Part shown: piece by piece, positions 28,541 to 37,749 of the stretch
Numbering within the stretch: position 1 is the first letter of the stretch
Layout: each line of letters starts with the position of its first letter
Source of the DNA: JAWKTT01 sp041398965
GTDB taxonomy: Bacteria; Planctomycetota; Planctomycetia; Planctomycetales; Planctomycetaceae
Length of the DNA stretch: 64,000 nucleotides
Reading direction: 5' to 3'
Assembly (NCBI GenBank): GCA_041398965.1
Contig: JAWKTT010000003.1
Coordinates: forward strand, 350,197-414,196
Translations under genes and position numbers: made by a program
The notes under the pieces: model-generated
Seen by the model: only the letters and a program-made list of their open reading frames with translations
Told to the model about the DNA's origin: nothing
Databases searched by the model: none

Positions 28541-29414
28541 CTTTACGAGCCTCGCTCTGAGTGATGAGGAGTTTCTGAAGTGTGGGGATATGTTTCTTTG
28601 CGCCGCGCATTCCGGTGGTGTCGCTGATTTCACTGAGAACGGCGATCGCCTCTTCGTAACGCTCCAATGATTCGAGAGCCTGTGCCATTCGAAAACGGGC
28701 GGCGTCGGCGGTATTGACGTCACGGCGAGCTTCCGAGCCTTCCTTCCAGCGGCTCGCGGCGACCAAAAGATGTTCCGGTTTATTCGCCTGACCAAAGGCC
28801 GACACCAATTCCTTCAGCACCATTGCCCGACTTGTATGGCGATAATGGACGGTGTGGGCCGCATCGACATTCGGCCACAGATAAAGCTCGGCAATCTCGC
28901 TGTGCATGAACGGATCATCCAGATGCGTCTTGCCCCCCATCGAAGCGGCCATTGCCAGGGTGATGGCTTTCAGGCGATCTTTTTCATACTGCTCTTCTTT
29001 GCCGGGGACTCCCTTGGCCTTTTCGGCTTCGCGAAAGAGCATGTCGGCAGTGGTGATATGCAGCTTGACGATTGCATAGGCTAATTCGCGTTTCTGCTTG
29101 CGGTCCTTCAGGTCGTTGACCTTCTGATAAGCACCGATCCCTATCCCCTCGGGACGTTCGCCCCCTGCGATATCGGGGAGTTCGATGCGTGTCTTGGTTT
29201 GGTCCAACAGATGCTTGTAGAGAGCACGCTTGCGAGTGTTGAACTCCTGCTGAGTCAACGGCTGTAACACGGTCGACTTTGCGGCCTCAAGCGGGGACGC
29301 AACCGGATCAGCCGCCGAGAGTGGGCGACAGACCCCCAGCGAGACCAGCATCACCAGCCCCGCAGCGCAGCAGACTCTCGCCATCCAACCCATTGCGAAC
29401 CCCTTCGCAGTCAA
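28524..29414 (-). CDS. Secreted TPR-like protein
   Basis: 296 residues with a signal peptide (about 1-35, ending LSAAD). The mature protein is helical; RFRMAQALESLERYEEAIAV near the C-terminus is one fair TPR. First gene of the three-gene unit running down to 25449, with overlaps of 17 and 4 bases. It probably acts outside the cytoplasm as a scaffold for the next two products; that is inference from the operon alone. Confidence 0.7.
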   Translation of the reverse strand: MTAKGFAMGWMARVCCAAGLVMLVSLGVCRPLSAADPVASPLEAAKSTVLQPLTQQEFNTRKRALYKHLLDQTKTRIELPDIAGGERPEGIGIGAYQKVNDLKDRKQKRELAYAIVKLHITTADMLFREAEKAKGVPGKEEQYEKDRLKAITLAMAASMGGKTHLDDPFMHSEIAELYLWPNVDAAHTVHYRHTSRAMVLKELVSAFGQANKPEHLLVAASRWKEGSEARRDVNTADAARFRMAQALESLERYEEAIAVLSEISDTTGMRGAKKHIPTLQKLLITQSEARKDDVTN

Positions 29415-29639
29415 CCTGACTCAGTCCCCGCGGACGATTCTATCATGCGGGGGGGCAAGCAAGGGCGGTCTTGTGATGTGGGGCGAGATGTGTGAGGGAG
29501 GATCTGGGTTGGGAACTGCGGCTCCTCGTCTGGTTTGTTGCTCGATGCGAATCACCATGGGGTATTTTGGCGTGGGATCGTTACAATGAGGCCAAGGGTT
29601 GCGGACTGCGTTTGTGGTGAGTGGTGACGGGAGGGGATC

Positions 29640-29912
29640 ATGGAACTTGGCGATACACTCTGTTACTGCTTTCATGTGTCTAAGCGGAAGATTTTGAATT
29701 ATCTGCGGGTGCATCGACCCTCGCGCGCTTCGCAACTGAGTGATTGCGGCGGAGCGGGGACCGGTTGTGGCTGGTGTGTTCCCTACCTCAAACGGTATTT
29801 TCAGGAGATGCGCGAGCAGGGTGAAGTCACCGAGGAAAGCCTCTCCGCAGACGACTATTCTGCCCAGCGATCTCAGTACATCGCCGATGGTCATGGCAAA
29901 CCCCCTTCATAA
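29640..29912 (+). CDS. BFD-like [2Fe-2S] ferredoxin
   Basis: 90 residues. Cys8 and Cys10 (CYC), then Cys36 and the GCGWC pair (Cys43, Cys46) follow the bacterioferritin-associated-ferredoxin arrangement, CxC then CxxC about 32 residues later. BFD domains bind a [2Fe-2S] cluster and feed electrons to bacterioferritin or to nitrite reductase/NifU-type proteins. No bacterioferritin gene is nearby. The C-terminal 30 residues are an extra charged tail. Confidence 0.8.
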   Translation: MELGDTLCYCFHVSKRKILNYLRVHRPSRASQLSDCGGAGTGCGWCVPYLKRYFQEMREQGEVTEESLSADDYSAQRSQYIADGHGKPPS

Positions 29913-30036
29913 ACGAAAGACCACGATGGTCCATCGTCCTGCGACGTCCGCCAACATCGCCAATGTCACAACACTTTCAATGCGCAACACTCTCGATACC
30001 CCGCATTCCCCATTAGTCTCCAGCACGAGTGACACA

Positions 30037-32169
30037 ATGAGAGACGTCACCCCCAAAACCCTATCACGACGAGTCACGTTGCGGCTCCTGGTGACTCTGG
30101 CGTCGACAGTCCTCGCCGTCATGCTGTCCGCGAATCGAGTCATTGAGGCCCAGGAGGACTTGAGCGCAGAAGAATTTCAGCCGACGAAACAGGAGCCGGG
30201 GTTTCAGATTCCGCAGAACGAAGAAGTCCTGACAGCGATCACAGACTTCCAGCGTTACGTCTCGCGACAGGATTGGAACCGGGCGTTTCAGGTGCTGCAA
30301 GACTTGCCAATTGAGAAACGCGTGGGGATGTCGCGGACCGATGAGGGCTACTTTATCCCAGCTCGCGAACGCATCTGGCGTGCGGTGACCTCACTCCCTG
30401 CTGAGGGTCGCGAGGCTTTTCGTCTGTTCTATAACGCGAAGGCCGAACAGTTGTTTCAGCGCGGTCGGGTGCTGCTCGAGACCGATCCCGACGCAGGGGC
30501 GACGCTGTTGCAGGAGGTGTATCAGGACTACTTTCTGACATCGAGCGGTGATGATGCGGCAAGCTTGCTCGGAGACATCGCGATGGAACAGGGGGACTTT
30601 CTGTTAGCGGAAAGTTACTGGAACGCCATCGTCTCGAAGCATCCCGAAGCGGGAGCCAATGAAGGGCGATTGCTGGTAAAACGGGCGACCGCGTTGAAGC
30701 TGGCGGGGCGCCCATTGGCAGCCAATCGAGTGCGGCAACAGCTGATCCGCCGGTTCGGCATGGAATCGATGCAGCTGGGGGGGAAGACGACCACCGTCCA
30801 GGAATTCCTGGATGATCTCTTTGCAGATTCGACAGACGGGGTCGAGTTGTCGGGAACTCCCATCGTGAGAAGAGAGATCGACGTGGCGACGTTTCCGGAG
30901 TCGACAGCCGAACCGGTCTGGCAGTCTCGCTATGTTTCGGGATACACACGGAGCCTCATTCAAAAGTCCGTTGTCGAGAACTCCTGGCGCGAGAGTGGAC
31001 TGGCGACGTATGTACCGAATTATGTCACCGACGAAGAACGGCTCTATTGCAATTGGTTTGGCGTCACCTTTGCCCTCGACTTAAAGAGCGGAAAGCTCCT
31101 CTGGCGAAGCGACAAGTTCGACAAGTTGCATGACAAGTTCCCGAACATTCAACAGGGCAACGTGTCGCTCGAGCGGTTTCATCTGCTGCTTGTCGATGGG
31201 AAGTTATTTTCCGTCGCAGCAGTTGTCGACAATCTGGACTCCTGGCAAGTCCCGATGCATCTGATCTCGCTCGACCCAGCCAGTGGTGACGTTCGATGGT
31301 CCACGAAATCTATCAAGTCACTCGAATCGGAATCCTTTCTCGGGCGACCACTCTGGCATGATGGCACACTGTACGCGCTGTCTCATCCGGCTGATTCACA
31401 GCAACTCACGCTGCGAGCCATGAATCCCGAGACCGGAACCGAACATTGGAACGCGACGCTCGGGACACTCTCGAAGTTATCGACCTCAAACGGAAACGAA
31501 CGTGATCCCCTCCCTGTGCTGGCAGCTGACGCCGGAAAGCTGCTCGTCCTGACTAACAACGGAGCACTGATTCAGTTCGATCTCGGACGTCACGAAATTG
31601 AAAGTGTCTTTCGTTTCGAAAGTCCGAAGACCGCCGATGCGGATGGGAATGGGAACGTGTATGGTCAGGGGTCAAGCGATGCGACAATCAAACTGCATAC
31701 TTCCGCCAGTCTGTGGCAGCGGGAAGGGAATGTCTACTGCAAGGAGGCGGGGGGAAGAGTCCTCTTCGCCCTCGACCCGGCCAATCGTCAAATCCTCTGG
31801 CAACGACCGATGGACCGAGCCGCCATGATCGTCGGGATGGACGACACCACTCTCTATACAATGTCCTCCGAACTGATGGCGATCGACCGCGAGACCCGTG
31901 CGCTGAGATGGTCAATCGCTCTGCCGATCGAGTCGGGAGGGCTGACGTTGTTATCCACCGGAAAGAACCTGTTGGTCAACACTCGCCGTGGCCTGTATGA
32001 ACTCTCCCGCGAAACAGGAGATGTTCAGCAAATCTTTCGCGGCCCCAACATCGACGACGCTGGAGGAAGCCTTTGCCGCGCCGGCAACCTCCTTCTCTGC
32101 ATCTCGGGCCACGCCATCACCGCTTACGAGCAGTCCACATCACCAGCAAATGAACCGGCAACACCCTAA
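30037..32169 (+). CDS. Secreted PQQ-type beta-propeller protein
   Basis: About 710 residues from the ATG at 30037, chosen because it gives a signal peptide (RRVTLRLLVTLASTVLAVML); the frame is open back to 29740, overlapping the ferredoxin gene. After a helical TPR-like region (AITDFQRYVSRQDWNRAFQV) come at least five propeller blades of the form ALDLKSGKLLWR, LDPASGDVRW, MNPETGTEHW, ALDPANRQILWQ and AIDRETRALRW. PQQ-like repeats of this kind are often BamB-like or bind no cofactor; I see no PQQ-enzyme active site. Confidence 0.82.
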   Translation: MRDVTPKTLSRRVTLRLLVTLASTVLAVMLSANRVIEAQEDLSAEEFQPTKQEPGFQIPQNEEVLTAITDFQRYVSRQDWNRAFQVLQDLPIEKRVGMSRTDEGYFIPARERIWRAVTSLPAEGREAFRLFYNAKAEQLFQRGRVLLETDPDAGATLLQEVYQDYFLTSSGDDAASLLGDIAMEQGDFLLAESYWNAIVSKHPEAGANEGRLLVKRATALKLAGRPLAANRVRQQLIRRFGMESMQLGGKTTTVQEFLDDLFADSTDGVELSGTPIVRREIDVATFPESTAEPVWQSRYVSGYTRSLIQKSVVENSWRESGLATYVPNYVTDEERLYCNWFGVTFALDLKSGKLLWRSDKFDKLHDKFPNIQQGNVSLERFHLLLVDGKLFSVAAVVDNLDSWQVPMHLISLDPASGDVRWSTKSIKSLESESFLGRPLWHDGTLYALSHPADSQQLTLRAMNPETGTEHWNATLGTLSKLSTSNGNERDPLPVLAADAGKLLVLTNNGALIQFDLGRHEIESVFRFESPKTADADGNGNVYGQGSSDATIKLHTSASLWQREGNVYCKEAGGRVLFALDPANRQILWQRPMDRAAMIVGMDDTTLYTMSSELMAIDRETRALRWSIALPIESGGLTLLSTGKNLLVNTRRGLYELSRETGDVQQIFRGPNIDDAGGSLCRAGNLLLCISGHAITAYEQSTSPANEPATP

Positions 32170-32293
32170 CAGCCTGTTGAAAACAGGGTCAGATTTTCAA
32201 TCTGACAAGAGCATCTCGTTGGGATTCTTGCCGAGACATCAAACGGCACCATGTCAGGCTGGAAAGCCCGACCCACGTTTTCAACGGGCTGCT
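32170..32293 (+). repeat. MITE-like repeat, copy 2
   Basis: Begins CAGCCTGTTGAAAACAGGG and ends GTTTTCAACGGGCTGC, giving inverted ends of about 14 bases. The interior has CAGATTTTCAATCTGACAAG and ATCAAACGGCACCATGTCAG, colinear with copy 1. It begins at the stop codon of the propeller gene and could act as its terminator. The remaining gap to 32536 shows nothing else. Confidence 0.8.
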
Positions 32294-32536
32294 TTGCTCT
32301 ATTCTTTCGTGGCTCTCAGCCCGCTCTCTCTCCCGACAGTCCCGTTCGTTATCGTGAAGTCTCTCCGATGACGAGAGTGACAGATTGATTCTTCAAAAAA
32401 ATTTTGGAATCGACTTCTTCAACAGTCGTACCAGAGTCAACGTGCGTTCCGCTGGGCCGAAGGGAAGCGTGAGGTTGCGCAACCCGCTCGGCTCTGTGTG
32501 ACTCGTCCGCCCGATCTCCTGACCTTCGAGGAACCT

Positions 32537-32827
32537 ATGTCGGTAACGCACTACGATGGAACAAAAGTCATCCTGCCACGTACCGGGATGAACGACTTCT
32601 GGGGTGCAGTGCAGTCCACCTATGCTGGCGAAAACCCGCTGCGATGGAAGTACCTCGCGATGCTCGCACTTCGTGAGAACGCAGGCTGGCCGCTCGAACG
32701 AATCGGCAAAGTCTTCGGACATCCCAAGGGGCATATCACCCGCTGCTTGCGTTCTATTAAAGGAGACCTGAAGCGTCACTTCCGCCCCCCTGCCGACGAA
32801 AACGAAGACGAGCAAGAATTCGCTTAA
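32537..32827 (+). CDS. Small helix-turn-helix protein
   Basis: 96 residues from the ATG at 32537, with GAGGAAC just upstream; the frame is open to a GTG at 32498. The segment GWPLERIGKVFGHPKGHITR fits a sigma-70 region-4-like helix-turn-helix, followed by a basic helix. The acidic tail ends DENEDEQEFA. It lies 300 bases before a ParB-like gene on the same strand, and a CCCCACAC hairpin directly follows its stop. Probably phage- or plasmid-derived. Confidence 0.6.
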   Translation: MSVTHYDGTKVILPRTGMNDFWGAVQSTYAGENPLRWKYLAMLALRENAGWPLERIGKVFGHPKGHITRCLRSIKGDLKRHFRPPADENEDEQEFA

Positions 32828-32848
32828 CCCCACACGTCATGTGTGGGG
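32828..32848. repeat. CCCCACAC hairpin after the HTH gene
   Basis: CCCCACAC and GTGTGGGG separated by five bases, starting directly after the stop codon. No T run follows, so a terminator role is doubtful. A near-identical hairpin lies at 33750-33772 and a related one at 38929-38949. Confidence 0.6.
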
Positions 32849-32911
32849 CAACCACCCCTGTTCGCTCCGAATAGGTTTCCCCGTCTCCAGTTCGTGATCC
32901 GTGACAGCCTG

Positions 32912-33025
32912 CTCTCCCTCTCCCCCATTGTCGACGTCCCTATGTTGGTGGGGTTCCCATTGGGGGAGAGGGCCGGGGTGAGGGGGGAAAAGGAGCCTCG
33001 TGTCGGCTGGCGCCTCCAATTGGTG
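32912..33025 (+). repeat. C/G-rich palindromic repeat family, copy 2
   Basis: CTCCCTCTCCCCCATTG pairs with CCATTGGGGGAGAGGG about 35 bases later, followed by AAAGGAGCCTCGTGTCGGCT. Homologous blocks occur near 10.9, 48.8, 50.4 and 50.8 kb. Fills most of the gap between the HTH and ParB-like genes. Confidence 0.75.
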
Positions 33026-33134
33026 GCAAACATCAAGCGTAGAATGCATTGGGAGAAGCACTCAATATAGCATCTCCCTTCACGTAATACCCACTCCCAC
33101 AATGCCCCTTCCCCTAATACTAAACTGGTGAATT

Positions 33135-33719
33135 ATGCTTGTCGAAACTATTGCCGTGTCTCAACTAATGCCGGCTCCCTATAATCCCCGTGCTTCGCTC
33201 AAGCCCGGCGATCCGGCGTTTGAAAAGCTGAAGAGGTCCCTCAAGGAGTTCGACCTCGTGCAGCCGATTGTCTGGAATCGACAGAGCGGGCATGTCGTGG
33301 GTGGGCATCAGCGATTGGAAGTGCTGAAGCATGAAGGAATCACCGCTGTTGCGTGCGTCGTCGTTGATCTCGATGCCGCTCGTGAAAAGGCTCTGAACGT
33401 CGCCCTCAACAATCAAGAACTCGCCAGCGACTGGGACCCCGGCAAGCTGAAGCATCTGATCGACGACCTTTGTGCCTTGCCCGACTTCGACGCCACGCTG
33501 ACTGGCTTCGATGCCCAACAACTCCGCGACCTCATGTTCGTTCCAGAGCCTTTGGGTATGGACGAAGTCACCCGTGAGGAAGCGGCTCCCGAGCACGTCA
33601 CCGCTCAGTTGGAAATCCCCTACCTCCGCTGGGCCGCAGTTCGTCCGCACCTCGACACCCTCCTTGCCACCGAGCCCACCATCCGACTCCATGTGCAACT
33701 CCCGCAAGGCTGTTCCTGA
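33135..33719 (+). CDS. ParB-like N-terminal domain protein
   Basis: 194 residues. NPRASLKPGDPAFEKL, then LKEFDLVQPIVWN and the ParB box VVGGHQRLEVLK (GGHQR at 56-60) define a ParB/Srx-fold domain. The helix-turn-helix of true chromosome-partitioning ParB is missing. Stand-alone ParB-like proteins of this size are commonly phage- or island-encoded, often near DNA methylases. Here it sits with a small HTH gene between repeats and hairpins. Chromosome segregation is unlikely. Confidence 0.8.
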   Translation: MLVETIAVSQLMPAPYNPRASLKPGDPAFEKLKRSLKEFDLVQPIVWNRQSGHVVGGHQRLEVLKHEGITAVACVVVDLDAAREKALNVALNNQELASDWDPGKLKHLIDDLCALPDFDATLTGFDAQQLRDLMFVPEPLGMDEVTREEAAPEHVTAQLEIPYLRWAAVRPHLDTLLATEPTIRLHVQLPQGCS

Positions 33720-33749
33720 GTGAGTTCGCGAACCTTGGAGAAACCTGAC

Positions 33750-33772
33750 GCCCCACACGTAAAGTGTGGGGC
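33750..33772 (+). terminator. Hairpin terminator after ParB-like gene
   Basis: GCCCCACAC and GTGTGGGGC form a nine-base stem with a GTAAA loop, followed by TAAATTTTTG. It lies 30 bases past the ParB-like stop. Belongs to the same hairpin family as 32828-32848. Confidence 0.65.
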
Positions 33773-33840
33773 TAAATTTTTGAAGGAGTGCCTGCATTGA
33801 AAAGGTCGGTGATGTTCGTCGAGGCCGGGATGGTTCATCT

Positions 33841-34209
33841 GATAGACCGCGGATGACGCGGATACGGCGGATCAGCGCGGATCAAGAAGAACGGGAGTGC
33901 GAAGGAGAATAGAGGGAGAACAGAGCGATTCTCCGAGGGGGCGTCGTCTGTCGCAGCGTGTTGTGAGGGTGAGCAGTTCACTCGGCATTGAGACTTGCGC
34001 ACGATCTCGTCCGGCCCGATGTTTCACCATTCATTCCCGGGTTCCTCACCCGCGGTGCTATGCTTCACCTACGATGAGCCCCTGTCTGTCCTGAACCGTT
34101 TGCCCCTCGGAGAGACTGTCGACGTCGTTCTCTTCAAACCTTGATCTCCCGCTGAGCCCACTCACTAATCCGCGAACATCCGCCGCATCCGCGTCATCCG
34201 CGGTCTATC
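33841..34209. mobile_element. MITE-like element with 42-bp inverted ends
   Basis: The left end (33841-33882) begins GATAGACCGCGGATGACGCG; the right end (34168-34209) is its reverse complement with about four mismatches in 42. The 285 bases between encode nothing I can support. Size and long imperfect ends suggest a non-autonomous mobile element or a large cruciform. It lies between the ParB-like gene and a kinase gene. Confidence 0.7.
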
Positions 34210-34314
34210 CCCAGTGGCCCTGCGAATCCACCGACAATCAAGACTCGCACACTTTGAAGATGGTGAGACCGCTTATGCAGTGGGCGACTGGGCGGAATTG
34301 GATATGATGGCGGG

Positions 34315-36537
34315 ATGAACTTGCCCCCTTCACTTCCGTCTGCTGATACGAACGCCGATGCTCTCGACGCCACTCCGGTGCAGGGGATCGATGAGGGGGA
34401 ACGGTCGCGGGCTTTGAGTACCGAGGGAGCGACTCCGCCGGGGCATGTGCCGGGATATGAACTCCAACGTCGACTCGGCGAAGGGTCGTTCGGTTCGGTT
34501 TGGCTCGCCCGAGAGTTGAAGACCGGGAAGCAAGTGGCCATCAAGTTCTATACGCATCGCCGCGGCCTCGACTGGTCGCTCCTGAGTCGCGAAGTCGAAA
34601 AGCTCGCCGTGTTGTATACGTCCCGCAACATCGTCGAACTCCTGGACGTCGGCTGGGACCACGAACCTCCGTACTTCGTCATGGAGTATCTCCAAAGTGG
34701 GTCGCTGGCAGATCGATTGCAATCGGGAGTGTTGACGGTCGATGAATCGACGCAGATTGCCCGCGACATCGCTCGGGCGTTGGTCCATGCTCACAGTAGC
34801 GGCATCCTGCACTGCGACCTTAAGCCAGCCAATGTGTTGCTGGACGGCAACGGCGATGCCCGTCTGGGAGACTTCGGACAATCACGATTAACGACCGAGC
34901 AAAGTCCCGCTCTCGGGACGCTGTTTTACATGGCTCCCGAACAGGCCGTGACGGATGGCGTCCCCGATGCCCGATGGGACGTCTACGCCCTCGGGGCGTT
35001 GATGTATCAGATGTTGACCGGCAGTCCCCCTTATCGAACGGACGATGCGAAGGGCCGGATCGAGCAGGCCGATTCGCTCGAATCTCGACTGACGGCCTAT
35101 CGACTCGTTCTGCGCACGAGTCCTCCACCGAGCCGACATCGGCAAGTGGCCGGGGTCGACCGACGCCTGGCGAAGATCATCGATCAGTGTCTCGAACAGG
35201 ATGCCAACCTGAGGATCAAGAGTCCGCAGGTCGTGCTCGACCTGCTCGATCAACGGGATGCACTTCGAGCCAAGCGTCCTTTGGTCGCCCTCGGGTTCCT
35301 TGGACCGGTGCTGTTTCTGATTGCGGTCTACTGGATCGCCAACACAGTCATCCCGTCGGTCGTCGAGACGGCGGAGAAAAACCTCATTAACCGAGCGTTG
35401 GCCAGCGACATCATTTCGGCCCGCATCCTGGCGGCGAGCGTACAACAGGAGCTACAAGTTCGCCAGGACACGTTGGCATCAGTCGCCGACCTTCCCGCTG
35501 TTCGCGAAGTGATTCGTCGTTCGTCGGAACTCTCACGAGATGAATTGATTCGCGATCTCGTACGGGCGGCCGGTTCTCCACTGGAGACGGCTCCTGCTCC
35601 CCCCGAAGTGGAACGCCGCGAAGCATCCGATGCCGAACGAGAGGAGATGTCGGGAAAGGCGGGGCCGGGACCGGTCGATGTGGTCGTCGCCTTGATGCAG
35701 AAGACACGGGACAAAGAGTTGTACGAGAAACGGACGCCAGACGAGAGTTGGTTTATCACCGACCAGCGTGGCCGTCAGGTATTGCGTCTCCCCTTGACCG
35801 AGAACACCATCGGAAAGCAGTTTCACTGGCGAGATTACTTTCATGGTCAAGGGCGGGAACTTGATCCGGAGATTGAGATTGACAGCGTTTCCATTCGGCA
35901 GGTCCCCGGCATCTCCGCCGCGTTTCAGAGTCGAGCGACCGATCAATACATGGTGGCGATCTCCGTTCCGGTTTGGGACGAGTCCCATAAAGAGGTCATT
36001 GGCATCCTGGCCAGTACCATCCATCTCACCGACCTCTTGAAGCAGTGGGAGGTCCGCATCCGATCACTCGAAGAGCCCTTGGAGAAGGAGGGACACAGCC
36101 AGTCCGATCCCGACCCGACCCATCATCGCTTTCTGGCATTGGCCGATACTCGGGGAGGAGAGGTGCGATTACTGGACCATCCCTGGATGACCCCGCAAAA
36201 CCTCGGGAAAATTAGCGATGCGGAACTGGAGTCGACCGACTCTCCATTACGAATGGTGACCCCCTTCGATTCTGTCCTGCTGGAAGAACATTGGTCGACC
36301 GAGTACGCCGACCCTCTCGCCCGCCGCGATCCCGACTTTGCGGGTCAATGGCTGGCGGCTGCCGCTCCGGTTGGGAACACCGGTTGGATTGCCGTGGTTC
36401 AAGAACGCCGCGATGTTGCGCTGAAACCGGTCGACGAGTTACGCCGCGTCTTTGTCCGAGCCGGCTTCTCCGCAATTTGCGTCTTTAGTCTGTTGCTCGG
36501 TTTGTTATGGTACCTGATTCATCGAGCCTCGAATTAG
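34315..36537 (+). CDS. Transmembrane Ser/Thr kinase with extracytoplasmic sensor domain
   Basis: 740 residues. The kinase domain spans about 48-320: glycine loop GEGSFGSV, Lys77 in VAIK, Glu93, DFG at 186-188 and MAPEQ at 206-210. The catalytic loop reads HCDLKPAN (166-173): the usual Arg before the catalytic Asp is Cys, so it is a non-RD kinase. A membrane helix follows (about 322-346), then about 370 residues that look like a Cache-type sensor (VAISVPVWDESHKEVIGILA), and a second helix at the C-terminus (720-735). It would sense an external ligand and phosphorylate cytoplasmic proteins. Confidence 0.85.
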   Translation: MNLPPSLPSADTNADALDATPVQGIDEGERSRALSTEGATPPGHVPGYELQRRLGEGSFGSVWLARELKTGKQVAIKFYTHRRGLDWSLLSREVEKLAVLYTSRNIVELLDVGWDHEPPYFVMEYLQSGSLADRLQSGVLTVDESTQIARDIARALVHAHSSGILHCDLKPANVLLDGNGDARLGDFGQSRLTTEQSPALGTLFYMAPEQAVTDGVPDARWDVYALGALMYQMLTGSPPYRTDDAKGRIEQADSLESRLTAYRLVLRTSPPPSRHRQVAGVDRRLAKIIDQCLEQDANLRIKSPQVVLDLLDQRDALRAKRPLVALGFLGPVLFLIAVYWIANTVIPSVVETAEKNLINRALASDIISARILAASVQQELQVRQDTLASVADLPAVREVIRRSSELSRDELIRDLVRAAGSPLETAPAPPEVERREASDAEREEMSGKAGPGPVDVVVALMQKTRDKELYEKRTPDESWFITDQRGRQVLRLPLTENTIGKQFHWRDYFHGQGRELDPEIEIDSVSIRQVPGISAAFQSRATDQYMVAISVPVWDESHKEVIGILASTIHLTDLLKQWEVRIRSLEEPLEKEGHSQSDPDPTHHRFLALADTRGGEVRLLDHPWMTPQNLGKISDAELESTDSPLRMVTPFDSVLLEEHWSTEYADPLARRDPDFAGQWLAAAAPVGNTGWIAVVQERRDVALKPVDELRRVFVRAGFSAICVFSLLLGLLWYLIHRASN

Positions 36538-36764
36538 GGGCGGAGTGATCCACGCGTCCCAAAGCGTCCGGACCGCATCTTAGAGACGAGAACCATCGAA
36601 CATGTTCCAAGTCCGTCGATTCACAAGGAGAAAGGTCGGGGTTAGAGATACATTGCCGCGAGAGTTTTGTATGATATCCCTGACTCCGCGATGGCCTCGG
36701 TTGGCCGCTTGACAATTGGAGTCGCGGAAAGCTGTTTTCGTTTGTTCGATTGATGTTGCCTGTC

Positions 36765-37700
36765 ATGAATGAGCCGAGTTCTTCCAGCCCGCTGGGAACA
36801 CTGAAGAAGATCGAGTGGACACCGCAGCGGATCAAGCTGGCCGTGGTGTTTGGCTTGGTGCTTGTGGTCTACCTCCTGCTTCGCCCCTGGTTGCAGAGTG
36901 CCCTCGGGATTCCGCTACCGGGTCTGTTCCCCGACAAACCAGCCGCTCAGGTCGATGCTCCCGCGCAGCCCGAGGGGGAAACGAAAGGGAACGGCTCCCT
37001 CGCTGACGCCGATTCGAGCGGACCCAAAAACCCGATGGAAGAAGCCGGTCTCCCGACGACCGACCGTTCCACCACAGGCAAGTCGACGACAGGGAAGTCA
37101 ACGACGACCACTCCGTCATCGACATCGCCCAAGACAACGACCAAGCCCGCGACCACCCCCAAGACCATTCCACAACCGAAGACAACGACCACTCCGAAGA
37201 CGACCACTCCCCCCAAGACGACAACTTCGCCCAGCACAACCCCCAAGCCGAGCACGACGACTCCCTCGACTGGCCCGAAGCCTGCGACACCGGTCAAACC
37301 GCAACCGGCTCTGGGAGTATTGACCGACATCGGCGGGAAGTCGCTGAAGTCGACAGCCGGACTGATCTATCGCCCGACTCGTTACGAGCATCGGGTTGAA
37401 CATGTGCTGCTCCACGCGGACGACAATCCCGATAAGCCGGTGCATGGGGTGTACAATGGAACCCGCGAAGAGATTCTCGCCCTCATCGACGAGGCGTATC
37501 TTCTGGCACAAAAAGCTCGACCTCCAACAGTCACGGTCGAGGAGCAAAACGATCGCACCGTGTACACAGTCGACATGGGCCACAAGATTGGTTACATGGG
37601 GGGCCAGAGTGGGAAGCGAAAGAAGTTCCCGGCCTGTCGTCACGTGCAACTGGTTCTGGAGGGCAACGAAGTGATTACCGCCTACCCGGTCATCCCTTAA
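36765..37700 (+). CDS. Membrane-anchored protein with Thr/Pro/Lys-rich linker
   Basis: 311 residues from the ATG at 36765 (an ATG at 36753 is also in frame). A transmembrane helix (about 24-43) precedes roughly 110 residues of low-complexity TTTPKTT-type sequence, then a compact C-terminal domain of about 120 residues (RPTRYEHRVEHVLLHADDNP, CRHVQLVLEGNEVITAYPVI). The linker presumably holds the domain away from the membrane. The domain is unfamiliar to me. Confidence 0.7.
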   Translation: MNEPSSSSPLGTLKKIEWTPQRIKLAVVFGLVLVVYLLLRPWLQSALGIPLPGLFPDKPAAQVDAPAQPEGETKGNGSLADADSSGPKNPMEEAGLPTTDRSTTGKSTTGKSTTTTPSSTSPKTTTKPATTPKTIPQPKTTTTPKTTTPPKTTTSPSTTPKPSTTTPSTGPKPATPVKPQPALGVLTDIGGKSLKSTAGLIYRPTRYEHRVEHVLLHADDNPDKPVHGVYNGTREEILALIDEAYLLAQKARPPTVTVEEQNDRTVYTVDMGHKIGYMGGQSGKRKKFPACRHVQLVLEGNEVITAYPVIP

Positions 37701-37749
37701 CCCACAGAGACTTTCTGTCCCTTACCTCCGCGAGCTTGTGTCCCCTGGA

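Noticed and set aside
33135..33719. Chromosome-partitioning parB with nearby origin
   Set aside because: The protein lacks the DNA-binding HTH of true ParB, no parA or parS-like site was seen, and no DnaA-box cluster is present.
33165..33797. 210-residue open frame on the minus strand
   Set aside because: Antisense to the ParB-like gene, which carries a clear ParB box.
37060..37300. Tandem-repeat or CRISPR-like pattern
   Set aside because: It is low-complexity Thr/Pro/Lys coding sequence inside a membrane protein; unit lengths vary and there are no spacers.
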